Source: Galbitalea sp. SE-J8 (lineage in GTDB: Bacteria; Actinomycetota; Actinomycetes; Actinomycetales; Microbacteriaceae). From it: a stretch of DNA of 64,000 bases. The translations under genes were made by a program, and so were the position numbers. The notes beneath the pieces are model-generated. The model did not search any database, was not told the origin of the DNA, and saw only the letters and a list, made by a program, of their open reading frames with translations. The DNA is taken from NCBI RefSeq assembly GCF_030345695.1, contig NZ_JAUASV010000010.1:46615-110614 (forward strand), written 5' to 3'. The number at the start of each line of letters is the position of its first letter. Position 1 is the stretch's first letter. Shown in pieces: positions 1 through 6,924 of the stretch.

Positions 1-280
1 TCAGCGTTGCGGCGGTCGCCAGTTCCGACGTAAAAAATTGGGGGGTCACAAGGTCCTGGATCGAATACACGCCGTCACCTCCATTGGCAGCGACGGCATC
101 GGCGGCTGAAATGTATTCGGATAGTGCATTCTTCCCGCGATTCAGGAGATCGGTCGGGGCTCCGTGCGTGCTGGCAACGCTCGGCGCGCTAGTGCGTCGG
201 GGCGTATCTGCCGCGCAGCCACTCGCGATGAGCAGGGGTCCAAGTAGCAGCACAGCGAGGGGCATCCGCACAACTCGCAT
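1..280 (-). CDS. Lipoprotein, 3' end outside window (third unit of tandem array)
   Basis: The reading frame begins at the ATG whose complement lies at 278-280 and stays open to the left edge, giving 93 residues. The N-terminus is a lipoprotein signal: basic MRVVRM, a Leu-rich core and the lipobox I-A-S-G-C, so the mature protein should be anchored to the outer face of the membrane. The mature part (segments SEYISAADAVAANGGDG and YSIQDLVTPQFF) resembles the equivalent part of the lipoprotein encoded at 882-1394 (GDYLAMADQVAQEGG, QRIDGLVSP), so this is a paralog. It follows the conserved leader repeat at 278-360. The family looks like the small NTF2-like lipoproteins common in Actinobacteria; that assignment is inference and the function is unknown. 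Confidence 0.75.
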   Translation of the reverse strand, partial: MRVVRMPLAVLLLGPLLIASGCAADTPRRTSAPSVASTHGAPTDLLNRGKNALSEYISAADAVAANGGDGVYSIQDLVTPQFFTSELATAATL

Positions 281-906
281 GGCGACGAAGGTAGGCAACC
301 GCATCCGTTCGCGCCCGCGGTTTCCACATCCGCGGTGTCGCGGCGGCGCCGGGTCGCGTCCTCAGACGCGGGCGAGTGCGGGCAAGTGCGGGCGTACGCG
401 GGCGTGTGTTCAGCACCCGGGGCCGGTACCGGCGCCCCGTACGCGTTCATCGGCAACCCCTCCAGGGCCCACCCCTCCGGCTCCAGGAACACCATCCCAC
501 GGCCGGGCGCGAACCGGGCCACATCCGACAGTGTCACCACCACCCCACCCGTGTCCTCATCCGTCACGTGCTCGCCACACACATCCAACCCCGGATCCAC
601 CGGCCGCGAATACACACAGTCATTCCCCAACAGCGCCGGAGCGGCGTTCGTGGTCCCGCCCTGCGTCTCGCGTCCGGTCGAGGTGTGCGTGTCGTCCGTC
701 CTCCCACTCTCGGAGGCCCGTTGCGCCGCAATTCGATTGGCGATGGTTCCCGCGAGATCGACCGTTGAGTCGGTCACGGTCGCCTCGATCTCGCCCGGAC
801 ACACGGACGCGCCGCAATCGATCGGCGGTGGCTCGTCGGCATGCGTGGCCACGGGGCCGGACACCGCGAGCACGGCCAGCACTAGCAGAGCGAGCCGTCG
901 GACCAC
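142..906 (-). pseudogene. Truncated secreted protein with leader-repeat sequence fused at its C-terminus
   Basis: A signal peptide (MVRRLALLVLAVLAVSG...THA) is followed by a Cys-containing mature region and the segment VTLSDVARFAPG...LEGLPMNAYG. Full-length actinobacterial proteins of this kind usually continue from there into a PKD-like domain with a WDYGDG motif. Here the frame instead runs into the leader repeat and then overlaps the next lipoprotein gene in another frame (142-280), so roughly the last 80-100 residues are unrelated read-through. I read it as a copy that lost its C-terminal domain in the recombination that created the tandem array. Its start overlaps the end of the preceding lipoprotein gene by 25 bp, exactly as in the neighbouring unit. 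A shortened but expressed protein cannot be excluded. Confidence 0.6.
278..360. repeat. Leader repeat, copy 1 (with 'empty' palindrome site at 356-360)
   Basis: About 80 bp, nearly identical to 1392-1473 and, over 59 bp, to 2292-2350. On the minus strand it ends in the start codon of a lipoprotein gene and contains AACCGC...GCGGTT, which could form a small hairpin. The sequence GGGTCGCGTCCTCAGACG at the right end is uninterrupted here. In copy 2 a 58-bp palindromic segment sits inside the same sequence. Confidence 0.85.
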
Positions 907-1394
907 GGCGCCATCCGATCAAGAACGATTCGACCGTCAGACGTGACGAGGTCCACGACCATGGTGCGCTTCGCCGCCGTGATCACGCCCTGCACCTTCA
1001 GCCCGTCGGCCGTGAGAAGACGCAGGTTCGACGTGTCCAGACACAGGTAAGCCGACAGTCTGTCAGGCGATGACCGCTGCACCGTGAAGCTCGAATAGAC
1101 GCTCGCTCCCTCCTGATGCACCTCGTTGGCCGCAAAAGCTCCGGCAATGTCGTGTTCGACGTCGCGATGGGCCGGTGATACCAATCCGTCGATGCGCTGG
1201 ACATCGGCGCCTCCCTCCTGCGCGACCTGGTCGGCCATCGCCAGGTAGTCGCCGAACGCGCGCTCAGCATCCGCCGCGTCGATCGCGGAAGCGCTCACGG
1301 TCGCCGACGCGGAAGCCGCGGGCAATGGCGAGGATGCGCAGCCCGAGAGCAGAGCCATCGCCAGGACTCCGCCGGCCAACCCCACCCTGCGCAT
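882..1394 (-). CDS. Lipoprotein of the tandem array (intact copy)
   Basis: A 170-residue lipoprotein from the ATG at 1394; an upstream in-frame ATG at 1418 lies inside the leader repeat and would spoil the signal peptide. Residues 1-19 are a lipoprotein signal (MRRVGLAGGV...ALLSGC) with the lipobox L-S-G-C. The mature part begins with a Ser/Ala linker and then has AFGDYLAMADQVAQEGG, an RIDGLVSP segment, SAYLCLDTSNLRLL and a C-terminal WSDGSLC. The two late cysteines (YLCLD and SLC) are conserved in the paralog at 1762-2294 and may form a disulfide. It resembles the NTF2-like lipoproteins paired with PKD-domain secreted proteins in Microbacteriaceae (inference). It is the only complete copy in the array, and its 3' end overlaps the start of the secreted-protein gene by 25 bp, suggesting coupled translation. 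Confidence 0.75.
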   Translation of the reverse strand: MRRVGLAGGVLAMALLSGCASSPLPAASASATVSASAIDAADAERAFGDYLAMADQVAQEGGADVQRIDGLVSPAHRDVEHDIAGAFAANEVHQEGASVYSSFTVQRSSPDRLSAYLCLDTSNLRLLTADGLKVQGVITAAKRTMVVDLVTSDGRIVLDRMAPWSDGSLC

Positions 1395-1473
1395 GGCGAC
1401 GAAGGTAGGCAACCGCATCCGTTCGCGCCGGCGGTTTCCACATCCGTGGTGTCGCGGCGGCGCCGGGTCGCGT
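1392..1473. repeat. Leader repeat, copy 2 (interrupted by a palindrome)
   Basis: Same sequence as 278-360 with a few substitutions. At its right end the word GCGT (1470-1473) is followed by a palindromic insert and then GCGT again (1528-1531), after which the copy 1 sequence resumes (TCCTCAGACGCGGGCGAG). Confidence 0.85.
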
Positions 1474-1540
1474 CTGAGGACGGTTTGGGCGTTTGAGGAC
1501 GGTTTGAACCGTCCTCAAACGCCCAAAGCGTCCTCAGACG
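1471..1540. repeat. Long palindrome, copy A of the TGAGGACG family
   Basis: Two 35-nt arms (1471-1505 and 1506-1540) match at 33 positions with no loop. Each arm carries two TGAGGACG words about 20 nt apart. Compared with the uninterrupted leader repeat at 351-375, 58 bp are extra here and are bounded by the direct repeat GCGT (1470-1473 and 1528-1531). That pattern fits insertion with a 4-bp target duplication, or precise deletion in the other copy. There is no T-run, so it is not an ordinary intrinsic terminator. Confidence 0.85.
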
Positions 1541-1761
1541 CGGGCGAGCGCCGGCGCGAGCGGGCGAGTGCGGGCGCGTGCTCGCCACACGCGAGCGAGC
1601 CGCCACGTCCACCGTCTTGCCGTCGGTCACACCCGCAACCTCTGGACAAACGCCGGAAGCGATCTCGATCGGCGTGCACGTGGAGTCGTCCCCCGAGGCC
1701 GACGAGGCCGACGAGGCCGACGAGGCCGACGAGGGGAGCATTGCCGTGATGGACAGTGCGA

Positions 1762-2294
1762 CTAACAGGTTGATGCCGAGTCCCACAACTTCATCCCGTC
1801 GACCTTCAGCCCGTCGGACGTCTCGGCGAACCTGATTTCCACCGTTTGCCGTTCCGGCGTTCCTGCCACCACAGCGGACGTTCCGTTCTCGTCAACGAGG
1901 TCGGAGGCGGAACTGTCGAGGCAGGCATACGCAGTGAGACTCTCGGGCGTCGCCTGCTGCACCCGAAATCCATCGAATGAGTTGGCGCCCACCTGGTGAA
2001 CACCAGCCTTCTCCAGGGCGCCGGCACTCCGTCGTTCGACGTCGAGGTAGCGTGCGGTCACGTACGGAGCGACTCGCTCGACCTGGACGCCCCCGTCTTC
2101 GGATACCGAGTCGCTCATGGCGAGGTAATCAGCGAACAGTGCCTCGGCGTCCTCCCCAGAGATGGGGAGCGCCCTCGGCGGCGAAGCTGAGATAGCAGCC
2201 TGTGGTTCTGATTGTCCTGTGTGATTGTCCTGTGCAGCCTGTAAGAAGCACGGCGACGAGCGGAACGAGCACGAATGATCGCTCCCCTTCGCAT
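1762..2294 (-). pseudogene. Lipoprotein paralog, frame broken by a 13-bp tandem duplication
   Basis: The C-terminal 130 or so residues (EDAEALFADYLAMSDSVSEDGG ... AYACLDSSASDLV ... LWDSASTC) align well with the intact lipoprotein at 882-1394. The signal region (VLVPLVAVLLTGC, lipobox L-T-G-C) lies in a different frame. Between them the 13-mer TGATTGTCCTGTG occurs twice in tandem (2209-2221 and 2222-2234). Removing one copy joins the lipobox frame (LLTGCTGQSEPQAAIS) to the downstream frame. The usual ATG at 2294 after the leader repeat is also out of frame with the lipobox by one base, so a second lesion or another start must be assumed. It could be dead, or switchable by slippage at the 13-bp repeat. 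Confidence 0.7.
2209..2234. repeat. 13-bp tandem duplication causing a frameshift
   Basis: TGATTGTCCTGTG at 2209-2221 is repeated exactly at 2222-2234. Thirteen is not a multiple of three, so gain or loss of one unit toggles the lipoprotein reading frame. Confidence 0.9.
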
Positions 2295-2350
2295 GGCGAC
2301 GAAGGCAGGCAACCGCATCCGTTCGCGCCCGCGGTTTCCACATCCGCGGC
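2292..2350. repeat. Leader repeat, copy 3 (truncated)
   Basis: 59 bp shared with the other two copies, ending abruptly next to the DUF421 gene. This marks the right boundary of the tandem array. Confidence 0.85.
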
Positions 2351-2365
2351 GGGTGATCCGGGCGG

Positions 2366-3046
2366 CTACTGAGCCGTCGACTCGCCGGGGGCAGCGCCGG
2401 GAGCGGCGCCGGGAGCAGCGCCCGGATCACGCTGTTCGCCCGGAGTGCTCGCGGCGCCGGGTGCCGCGGATCCGCCAGCCGCGGGCGTCCCGAGCGCCGC
2501 GGTGAGCGCGTCGACGCGGTCGCGGAGGGCGTCGATCGCGGCGAGCAGGTCGGCCGTCGACGGGTCGTGCTCGGGCCTGAGGTGCACGAGCACCTGACCG
2601 TTCGGCTCGAGCCGCGCGTTCTTGACCGTCGAGATGTCCGTGACCCCGGCATCCTGGAGCGCGATCTTCAGGTCCGCGTGCGTGAAGCGCTGCCTGCGGA
2701 GGGCATCCGGGTCGGGTTCGCCGTCGTGCACCAGCTCGACCGCCGGTCCCGACACGAGGTTCTGCGCGCGCCGGCTGCGGAACAGCACGTACGCGAGCAC
2801 CCCGTTCAGTGCGAACAGCACGACGGCACCGATGACCGCGCCGCTGACGGTGTTGTCGTCGCCGATGAGTCCGTTCTGCACGGTGTTCGAGACGAGCAGC
2901 AGCAGGATGAAGTCGAACGTCGTGAGCTGGGCCATCAGCCGTTTGCCGCTCAGCCGCAGGGCCACGAGAAGGAACACGTAGAGCAGAACGGTGCGCAGCA
3001 CCTTCTCCCACACCGAGACGTCCATCGAGAACAGCGAATCCCACAT
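2366..3046 (-). CDS. DUF421 (YetF-family) membrane protein
   Basis: 226 residues. After a short N-terminal stretch there are three predicted membrane segments (about 17-34, 43-58 and 70-87). The loop GKRLMAQLTTFDFILLLLVS and the VSNTVQNGLIG segment are typical of the DUF421/YetF family. A cytoplasmic domain follows (FRSRRAQNLVSGPAVELVHDG ... DLKIALQDAGVTDISTVKNARLEPNGQVLVHLRP), the usual YetF soluble half. The last 60 residues are a leucine-rich helix and then a disordered Ala/Gly/Pro tail with repeated GAAP units, longer than in most relatives. The biochemical role of the family is not established. It is divergent from the peroxidase gene, with only 39 bp between the starts. Confidence 0.85.
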   Translation of the reverse strand: MWDSLFSMDVSVWEKVLRTVLLYVFLLVALRLSGKRLMAQLTTFDFILLLLVSNTVQNGLIGDDNTVSGAVIGAVVLFALNGVLAYVLFRSRRAQNLVSGPAVELVHDGEPDPDALRRQRFTHADLKIALQDAGVTDISTVKNARLEPNGQVLVHLRPEHDPSTADLLAAIDALRDRVDALTAALGTPAAGGSAAPGAASTPGEQRDPGAAPGAAPGAAPGESTAQ

Positions 3047-3085
3047 GCGACCATGATCTCGTCATGAGCGCGCGAGGAGAATGCC

Positions 3086-4039
3086 ATGGATGCTGACGCG
3101 GGCCGCCGGGTTCCGATCGAGCCGCAGAAGGTCGACGCTCCGCTCACGAGATCGTCGATCTTCCTCATCCTGTCCGTCGCGGACGGCGATGCCGCGACGG
3201 AGGCCGTACGCGACGGTCTCGGATCGGTCTCCGACCTGACGAAGAACGTCGCGTTCCGCGACCTCGGCGCCTCGCTCGCGATCACGGTCGGCATCGGGAG
3301 CCGGGTCTGGGAGCGGATCATGGGCGCGCCGGGGCCGCGGGAGCTGCATCCGTTCCGCGTCGTCGCCGGCGCCGTGCACACGGCGGTCGCGACCCCCGGC
3401 GACCTGCTGTTCCACATCCGTTCCGATCGGTACGACCTGTGCTTCGAGTTCGAACGGCAGCTGCTCGACACGCTCGGGGACTCGGTCACGGTCGCCGACG
3501 AGACCGTCGGCTTCCGCTACTTCGACACGCGCGACCTGCTCGGCTTCGTCGACGGCACCGCCAACCCGGTCGGACCCGCCGTGCCCGCCTCCACTCTCGT
3601 CGGCGACGAGGATCCGGCGTTCGCGGGGGGCAGCTACGTGGTCGCGCAGAAGTACCTCCACGACACCGCGGCCTGGGCGAGCCTGACCACGGAGCAGCAG
3701 GAGGCGATCATCGGTCGCCGCAAGGCCGACAACACCGAGCTCGACGACGCCGTGTCGGGACAGAAGTCGCACAAGACGCTCTCGACCATCGAGGACGACG
3801 AGGGCGAGCACGACATCCTGCGCGACAACATGCCGTTCGGCACGCCCGGATCCGGCGCGTTCGGCACCTACTTCATCGGCTACTCGCGACACCTCTGGGT
3901 GACCGAGCGGATGCTGGAACGCATGTTCATCGGCGACCCGCCGGGGCTGCACGACCGGCTGCTCGACTTCTCGACCCCGGTCGTCGGGTGCACGTTCTTC
4001 GCCCCGACCGCGGGGATGCTCGACGCACTCGGCGGCTGA
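3086..4039 (+). CDS. Dye-decolorizing peroxidase (DyP, class B / YfeX-like)
   Basis: A heme peroxidase of 317 residues, the normal length for class B DyPs. The distal motif GFVDGTANP places the catalytic Asp at 156. The proximal heme ligand is His229 (QKSHK), and the distal Arg246 and Asn248 lie in ILRDNMPFG. These positions correspond within 2-3 residues to D153, H226, R244 and N246 of Rhodococcus DypB as I recall them, so the enzyme should be active. There is no signal peptide, so it is cytoplasmic or possibly encapsulin cargo. No encapsulin gene is adjacent and the C-terminus (MLDALGG) is short. Substrates cannot be told from sequence. GAGGAGA precedes the ATG at 3086 by about 6 nt. The downstream spacer is full of repeats. 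Confidence 0.93.
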   Translation: MDADAGRRVPIEPQKVDAPLTRSSIFLILSVADGDAATEAVRDGLGSVSDLTKNVAFRDLGASLAITVGIGSRVWERIMGAPGPRELHPFRVVAGAVHTAVATPGDLLFHIRSDRYDLCFEFERQLLDTLGDSVTVADETVGFRYFDTRDLLGFVDGTANPVGPAVPASTLVGDEDPAFAGGSYVVAQKYLHDTAAWASLTTEQQEAIIGRRKADNTELDDAVSGQKSHKTLSTIEDDEGEHDILRDNMPFGTPGSGAFGTYFIGYSRHLWVTERMLERMFIGDPPGLHDRLLDFSTPVVGCTFFAPTAGMLDALGG

Positions 4040-4122
4040 GCCGCGCGCTCAGACGCGCAGCACCGGGTGCCCTCGTCGTCGACGCGCTCGCTGAACCCGT
4101 CGCGAGCTTTGACGAGGCGCTC

Positions 4123-4309
4123 GCCCGAGCGTGTTTGTTGGGGGTGGTCTCTTGCCCGAGCGCGTTTGTCGGGGGTGGTCTCTTGCCCGAGCGCGTTTGT
4201 CGGGGGTGGTCTCTTGCCCGAGCGTGTTTCCCGGGAGCTGTCTCTCACCCGAGCGAGTTACCCGAGGCCGGCCGGAATTCCGGCTCGTTTCGAGTAACTC
4301 GCTCGGGTG
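4123..4309. repeat. 31-bp tandem repeats capped by a palindrome
   Basis: Four 31-bp units begin with GCCCGAGCG at 4123, 4154, 4185 and 4216. The middle two are identical over their shared part and the last is diverged. They lead straight into a palindrome with perfect 16-bp arms, CACCCGAGCGAGTTAC (4246-4261) and its complement (4294-4309), with a smaller palindrome GCCGGAATTCCGGC inside the loop. The arms contain the same CCCGAGCG word as the tandem units. It lies between the convergent peroxidase and reductase genes. No coding frame is credible. Confidence 0.85.
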
Positions 4310-4370
4310 AGGGGCGGAGCACGGCGCGGGAGGGCGCCGAGCGCTGACCGCGGGGCTCGTCGCCCGCGAG

Positions 4371-4533
4371 GCGTAACGCGCGCCCGGTCAACGCGTGACG
4401 CACGTGGACGAGGCGTCACGCGCGCCCGGCGGGGCGTCACGCGCGCCCGGTCAGGCGTGACCCACATGGGCGAGGCGTCGCGCGCGCCCGGCGGGGCGTC
4501 ACGCGCGCCCGGCGGGGCGTGACGCTCGCGGGC
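4371..4533. repeat. GCGTMACGCGCGCCCGG short repeats
   Basis: The 17-bp word GCGT(A/C)ACGCGCGCCCGG or a close variant occurs at 4371, 4413, 4434, 4475 and 4496, with partial copies at 4392 and 4517; several are spaced exactly 21 bp apart. Together with the array at 4123-4309 this fills the 500-bp spacer between 4040 and 4540, where no gene is seen. Confidence 0.75.
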
Positions 4534-4540
4534 GAGGTGG

Positions 4541-5122
4541 TCAGCGCCGGATCGCGTAGCGGTGCAGGGCGACGCCCTCGTCGAAAGCTCGCAGTTCGAC
4601 GAGGTCGAGCTGCACGGGGGAGCGCTGGCCGTCGAACAGGGGGCGTCCCGTGCCGAGCACGACCGGGTGCACGTAGAGCACGAGCTCGTCGAGCAGTCCG
4701 GCGTCGAGCAGCTGGGTGGCCAGGTCCGCACCGCCGACGCCGATGTCCCCGTCGCTCTCGGCCCGCATCCGTGCCAGTTGCTCGATCGCGTCGCCATCGG
4801 CACCGATCGCGCGGGTCGAGTGCGGGGCATCCGTGCGCTTGCGGGAGACGAGCACCTTCGGCGCGTCGGTCCAGATCGCGCCGTACTCGCGCAGCACCGG
4901 CTCGAGGGACTCGTCGTCGCGCGCGGCCGGCCAGAAGTTCTCCATGGTCTCGTAGACGCGGCGGCCCTGCACCATCGCGGTGAGCGCCCGGGCGCGCTCG
5001 TTGAAGTCCGCGTGCAGCCGATCGGTGATGCGCAGCCAGTCACCTCCGCCCTGCTCGTCGTCGTCGCGCTCGATGAACAGGTCGAGCGAGACATTCATCC
5101 AGTACACGAAGCGTGCGCTCAT
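4541..5122 (-). CDS. Dihydrofolate reductase / RibD C-terminal domain family protein
   Basis: 193 residues from the ATG at 5122, which has a clear AAGGAG site about 7 nt upstream; the longer frame is a GC-rich shadow. The protein opens with MSARFVYWMNVSLDLFIE, the usual start of this family (strand with a conserved 'SLDG-like' loop). It continues with a GRRVYETMENFW helix, KVLVSRKR, the nucleotide-binding DGDIGVGGADLATQLLDAGLLDEL and VHPVVLGTGRPLF. These NADPH-dependent reductase-like proteins are widespread accessory genes without defined substrates. A gap of 20 bp separates it from the upstream DUF2277 gene, so the two form an operon. True folate reduction is unlikely because housekeeping DHFR is a different subfamily. 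Confidence 0.85.
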   Translation of the reverse strand: MSARFVYWMNVSLDLFIERDDDEQGGGDWLRITDRLHADFNERARALTAMVQGRRVYETMENFWPAARDDESLEPVLREYGAIWTDAPKVLVSRKRTDAPHSTRAIGADGDAIEQLARMRAESDGDIGVGGADLATQLLDAGLLDELVLYVHPVVLGTGRPLFDGQRSPVQLDLVELRAFDEGVALHRYAIRR

Positions 5123-5142
5123 GTGGTTCTCCTTGGTGTTGG

Positions 5143-5442
5143 TCAGGACGCGGGCGCGGTGCGGATGCGCACTTCGCGCTCCATGCGCTTCTCGTGGCGT
5201 GCTCGGCCCTTGAGCGCCTCGGCCTCGCGGTCCTTCGGCGGGGCGTTCGTGACCAGGCCGTCGAGCAGCCGGCGGGTGGCGAGGGCGATCTCGTCGATCG
5301 CGCGCTCGAACGCCTCGCTGTTCGCGCGCGACGGATGAGTCGACCCGCTCACCTTGCGCACGAACTGCAGCGCAGCCTCGCGCACCTCCTCGTCGGTCGT
5401 CGCCGGTTCGAAGTTGTGAAGGCAGCGGATGTTGCGGCACAT
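5143..5442 (-). CDS. DUF2277 family protein
   Basis: A 99-residue protein beginning MCRNIRCLHNFEPATTDEEV, the hallmark start of DUF2277, with two N-terminal cysteines (C2, C7) and a histidine (H9). It continues through the conserved REAALQFVRKVSG and AFERAIDEIALATRRLLDGL helices. The C-terminal 30 residues are basic and charged. The function of the family is unknown. It is the first gene of a two-gene unit with the RibD-like reductase. Confidence 0.88.
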   Translation of the reverse strand: MCRNIRCLHNFEPATTDEEVREAALQFVRKVSGSTHPSRANSEAFERAIDEIALATRRLLDGLVTNAPPKDREAEALKGRARHEKRMEREVRIRTAPAS

Positions 5443-5830
5443 GCGGCGAGGATAGGCGCGGTCCGCCGTCGGCGCACGGCTTCTCGAGCCTCTCGCGGCC
5501 GGTGCGGCCCCGAGCGCGGGCACGGGGACGGGCGCGGGCACGACCCGAGCACGGGCACGGCCCCGACCCCGAGCACCGCCCCGAGCCCGACCCCGAGCCC
5601 GAGCCCCGAGCCCCGAGCCCCGAGCCCCGAGCCCCGAGCCCCGAGCATGGGCGCGCCCCGACCCCGACCCCGAGCACCGCCCCGAGCACCGCCCCGAGCC
5701 CGACCCCGACCCGAGCACCGGCACGGGCTCGCCCGCGGCCGAGCGCGCGAGACATTCGGCGCGGCCCGGCGTCGATCCGCGCCAGTCGATCCGCGCTAGT
5801 CGATCCGCGCTACGGGCGTCGCCGCATCCG
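5443..5830. repeat. Low-complexity CCCGAG-rich spacer
   Basis: This 390-bp spacer holds no credible gene. From about 5505 to 5735 it is built of short imperfect units of GAGCCCC, GAGCACCG and GACCCC, including an uninterrupted run of GAGCCCC heptamers near 5607-5645. From 5765 to 5815 the phrase GTCGATCCGCGC recurs. The ORFs drawn through it encode only repetitive Arg/Pro or Gly/Leu text. Confidence 0.8.
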
Positions 5831-6196
5831 TCACGCGCTCGCCCGATGTCCGAGGCGCCACCAGCCGAACGCGACCGCGGCCGCGGCGCCGAGGACCGCC
5901 CCGGACCGCAGCCACGGCCCGAATCCCCGCGGCACGTCGCGCGTGCCGAGGACGGCACCATGGCGCTGCCACGACAGCACCGACGCGTCCGACTGACCGG
6001 ACAGCATCGAACGGGTGGACTGGAACGACCCGGCCGAGAGCGCCGACATCGCCGAGGCGAGCGAGCCGATCGAGGCGAACGACGCCGCGGAGCCGATGGA
6101 CAGCACCGACCCGACCGACCCGATCGACAGGATCGACTCGGTGGAGCCGATCGACAGCAGCGAGTTGCGGGATCGCACGGACCATCGGGAGCGCAT
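5831..6196 (-). CDS. Nonapeptide-repeat (S-x-L-S-I-G-S-x-x) protein, paralog 1
   Basis: 121 residues from the ATG at 6196, chosen because the paralog at 17359-17631 starts at the same distance before its repeats; a GTG at 6289 is the longer alternative. About six nine-residue units follow a basic start (MRSRWSVRSRN): SLLSIGSTE, SILSIGSVG, SVLSIGSAA, SFASIGSLA and two worn units. After the repeats come SVLSWQRHGAVLG and a hydrophobic C-terminal segment (GAVLGAAAAVAFGWWRL) that could insert in the membrane. The regular Ser/Ile/Leu pattern suggests a small beta-solenoid with serine ladders (inference). I know of no function. It reads toward the repeat spacer, away from the tRNA. Confidence 0.65.
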   Translation of the reverse strand: MRSRWSVRSRNSLLSIGSTESILSIGSVGSVLSIGSAASFASIGSLASAMSALSAGSFQSTRSMLSGQSDASVLSWQRHGAVLGTRDVPRGFGPWLRSGAVLGAAAAVAFGWWRLGHRASA

Positions 6197-6383
6197 GTCG
6201 ACCAGCGTGGTCCGGGTTCGACCCGGCCGCAACGGTGGACGCCGCGGAAGGGGCGCGGATGCGGGCGAGGCGGCGTCGATGCGGCGCACGTCGCCGCGGG
6301 GGCGCGCCGGGCACGGGGCCGGGTTACGCGAGGTTGCGCGACGGTCGCGATCACGGCATCCGTTTGCGATGGTGGGGCATCAC

Positions 6384-6456
6384 CGCGATGTAGCTCAGTC
6401 GGTAGAGCGCACGACTCATAATCGTGAGGTCGGAGGTTCGAGCCCTCCCGTCGCGT
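6384..6456 (+). tRNA. tRNA with CAU anticodon (probably elongator tRNA-Met)
   Basis: A complete cloverleaf can be drawn. Acceptor stem CGCGATG pairs with CGTCGCG (6384-6390 with 6449-6455, one G-U pair). D stem GCTC/GAGC, anticodon stem CACGA/TCGTG with loop CTCATAA (anticodon CAT at 6417-6419), five-base variable loop, and T stem GGAGG/CCTCC with loop TTCGAGC. No CCA is encoded. The C1-G72 pair excludes a typical initiator. A tRNA-Ile with lysidine-modified CAU is possible. The apparent discriminator is T rather than the A usual for Met, which is odd. Confidence 0.9.
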
Positions 6457-6488
6457 CTCATCGCCGCGAGCGCGCCTAGCCTGGAGCC

Positions 6489-6872
6489 GTGAGCGTGCCC
6501 GCCGACTGGATCGAGCACCGCCGAGGCGACCGCGAGCTCATCGGCTGGCTGCGGCCCGAGCGCGACGGATTCGTCGCGATCGATCTGCTGGGTCGCGACC
6601 TGACGGATGCCGTCGACTGGCTGACCGGCGAGCAGGCGCTCGAGGAGCGCGGCATCGGCTACCTCGCCGAACCGTACGAGCTGTGGACCGGCGAGCGCTG
6701 GACGCGGGTGCGGATCACCGAGGTCTCGGCCGACCGCATCCGTCTCAAGGAGGAGGACTGGGGCGCGATCGACGGGCCGCGGGTCGACCACGAGATCGGG
6801 TTCCCCGCGCCCGGCGCGTTGCGCCGGTGGGCGCCGTCGTCCGGGGGAGCGGAGCGCCCGTTCGGGCCGTGA
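6489..6872 (+). CDS. Conserved hypothetical protein (127 aa)
   Basis: GTG start, 127 residues, acidic with many Trp (IEHRRGDRELIGWLRPERDGF, DWLTGEQALEERGIGYLAEPYELW, WTRVRITEVSADRIRLKEEDWGAI). The alternation of short strands suggests a small beta-rich fold. There is no signal, membrane segment or known motif. I recognise it only as the sort of conserved protein found next to tRNA genes in Microbacteriaceae. It ends 26 bp before the iron box of the siderophore operon and is probably a separate transcription unit. Confidence 0.6.
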   Translation: MSVPADWIEHRRGDRELIGWLRPERDGFVAIDLLGRDLTDAVDWLTGEQALEERGIGYLAEPYELWTGERWTRVRITEVSADRIRLKEEDWGAIDGPRVDHEIGFPAPGALRRWAPSSGGAERPFGP

Positions 6873-6898
6873 CGTGCCGGGGCGTTCGACATCGACCG

Positions 6899-6917
6899 AA
6901 AGGTTAGGCTAACCTAA
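6899..6917. promoter_or_regulatory. DtxR/IdeR-type iron box
   Basis: The palindrome AAAGGTTAGGCTAACCTAA matches the consensus TTAGGTTAGSCTAACCTAA at 17 of 19 positions. It ends 7 bp before the first permease start codon, so a bound repressor would cover the transcription start, and the mRNA is probably leaderless or nearly so. Confidence 0.9.
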
Positions 6918-6924
6918 CCCGGTC

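Larger units (their letters stand above)
1295..1786 (-). pseudogene. Severely truncated secreted-protein gene
   Basis: Starts at the ATG at 1786, overlapping the upstream lipoprotein frame by 25 bp. It has a signal-like start (MGLGINLLVALSITAMLP), then four SSA units encoded by four copies of a 9-bp word at about 1700-1735, then a Cys-containing stretch (TCTPIEIASGVCPEV) resembling the mature start of the protein at 142-906 (IDCGASVCPGEI). After about 70 residues homology ends and the frame runs through the palindrome at 1471-1540 and the leader repeat into the next lipoprotein gene. Only the export signal and the first part of the mature protein remain, so I call it a remnant. Confidence 0.6.

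Noticed and set aside
84..1073. Plus-strand frame of 329 codons
   Set aside because: It lies opposite the lipoprotein array and encodes Arg/Pro/Ser/His-rich sequence with no start context.
4123..4309. Possible CRISPR or integron attC array
   Set aside because: 31-bp units are contiguous and there is no integrase; the capping palindrome lacks attC features.
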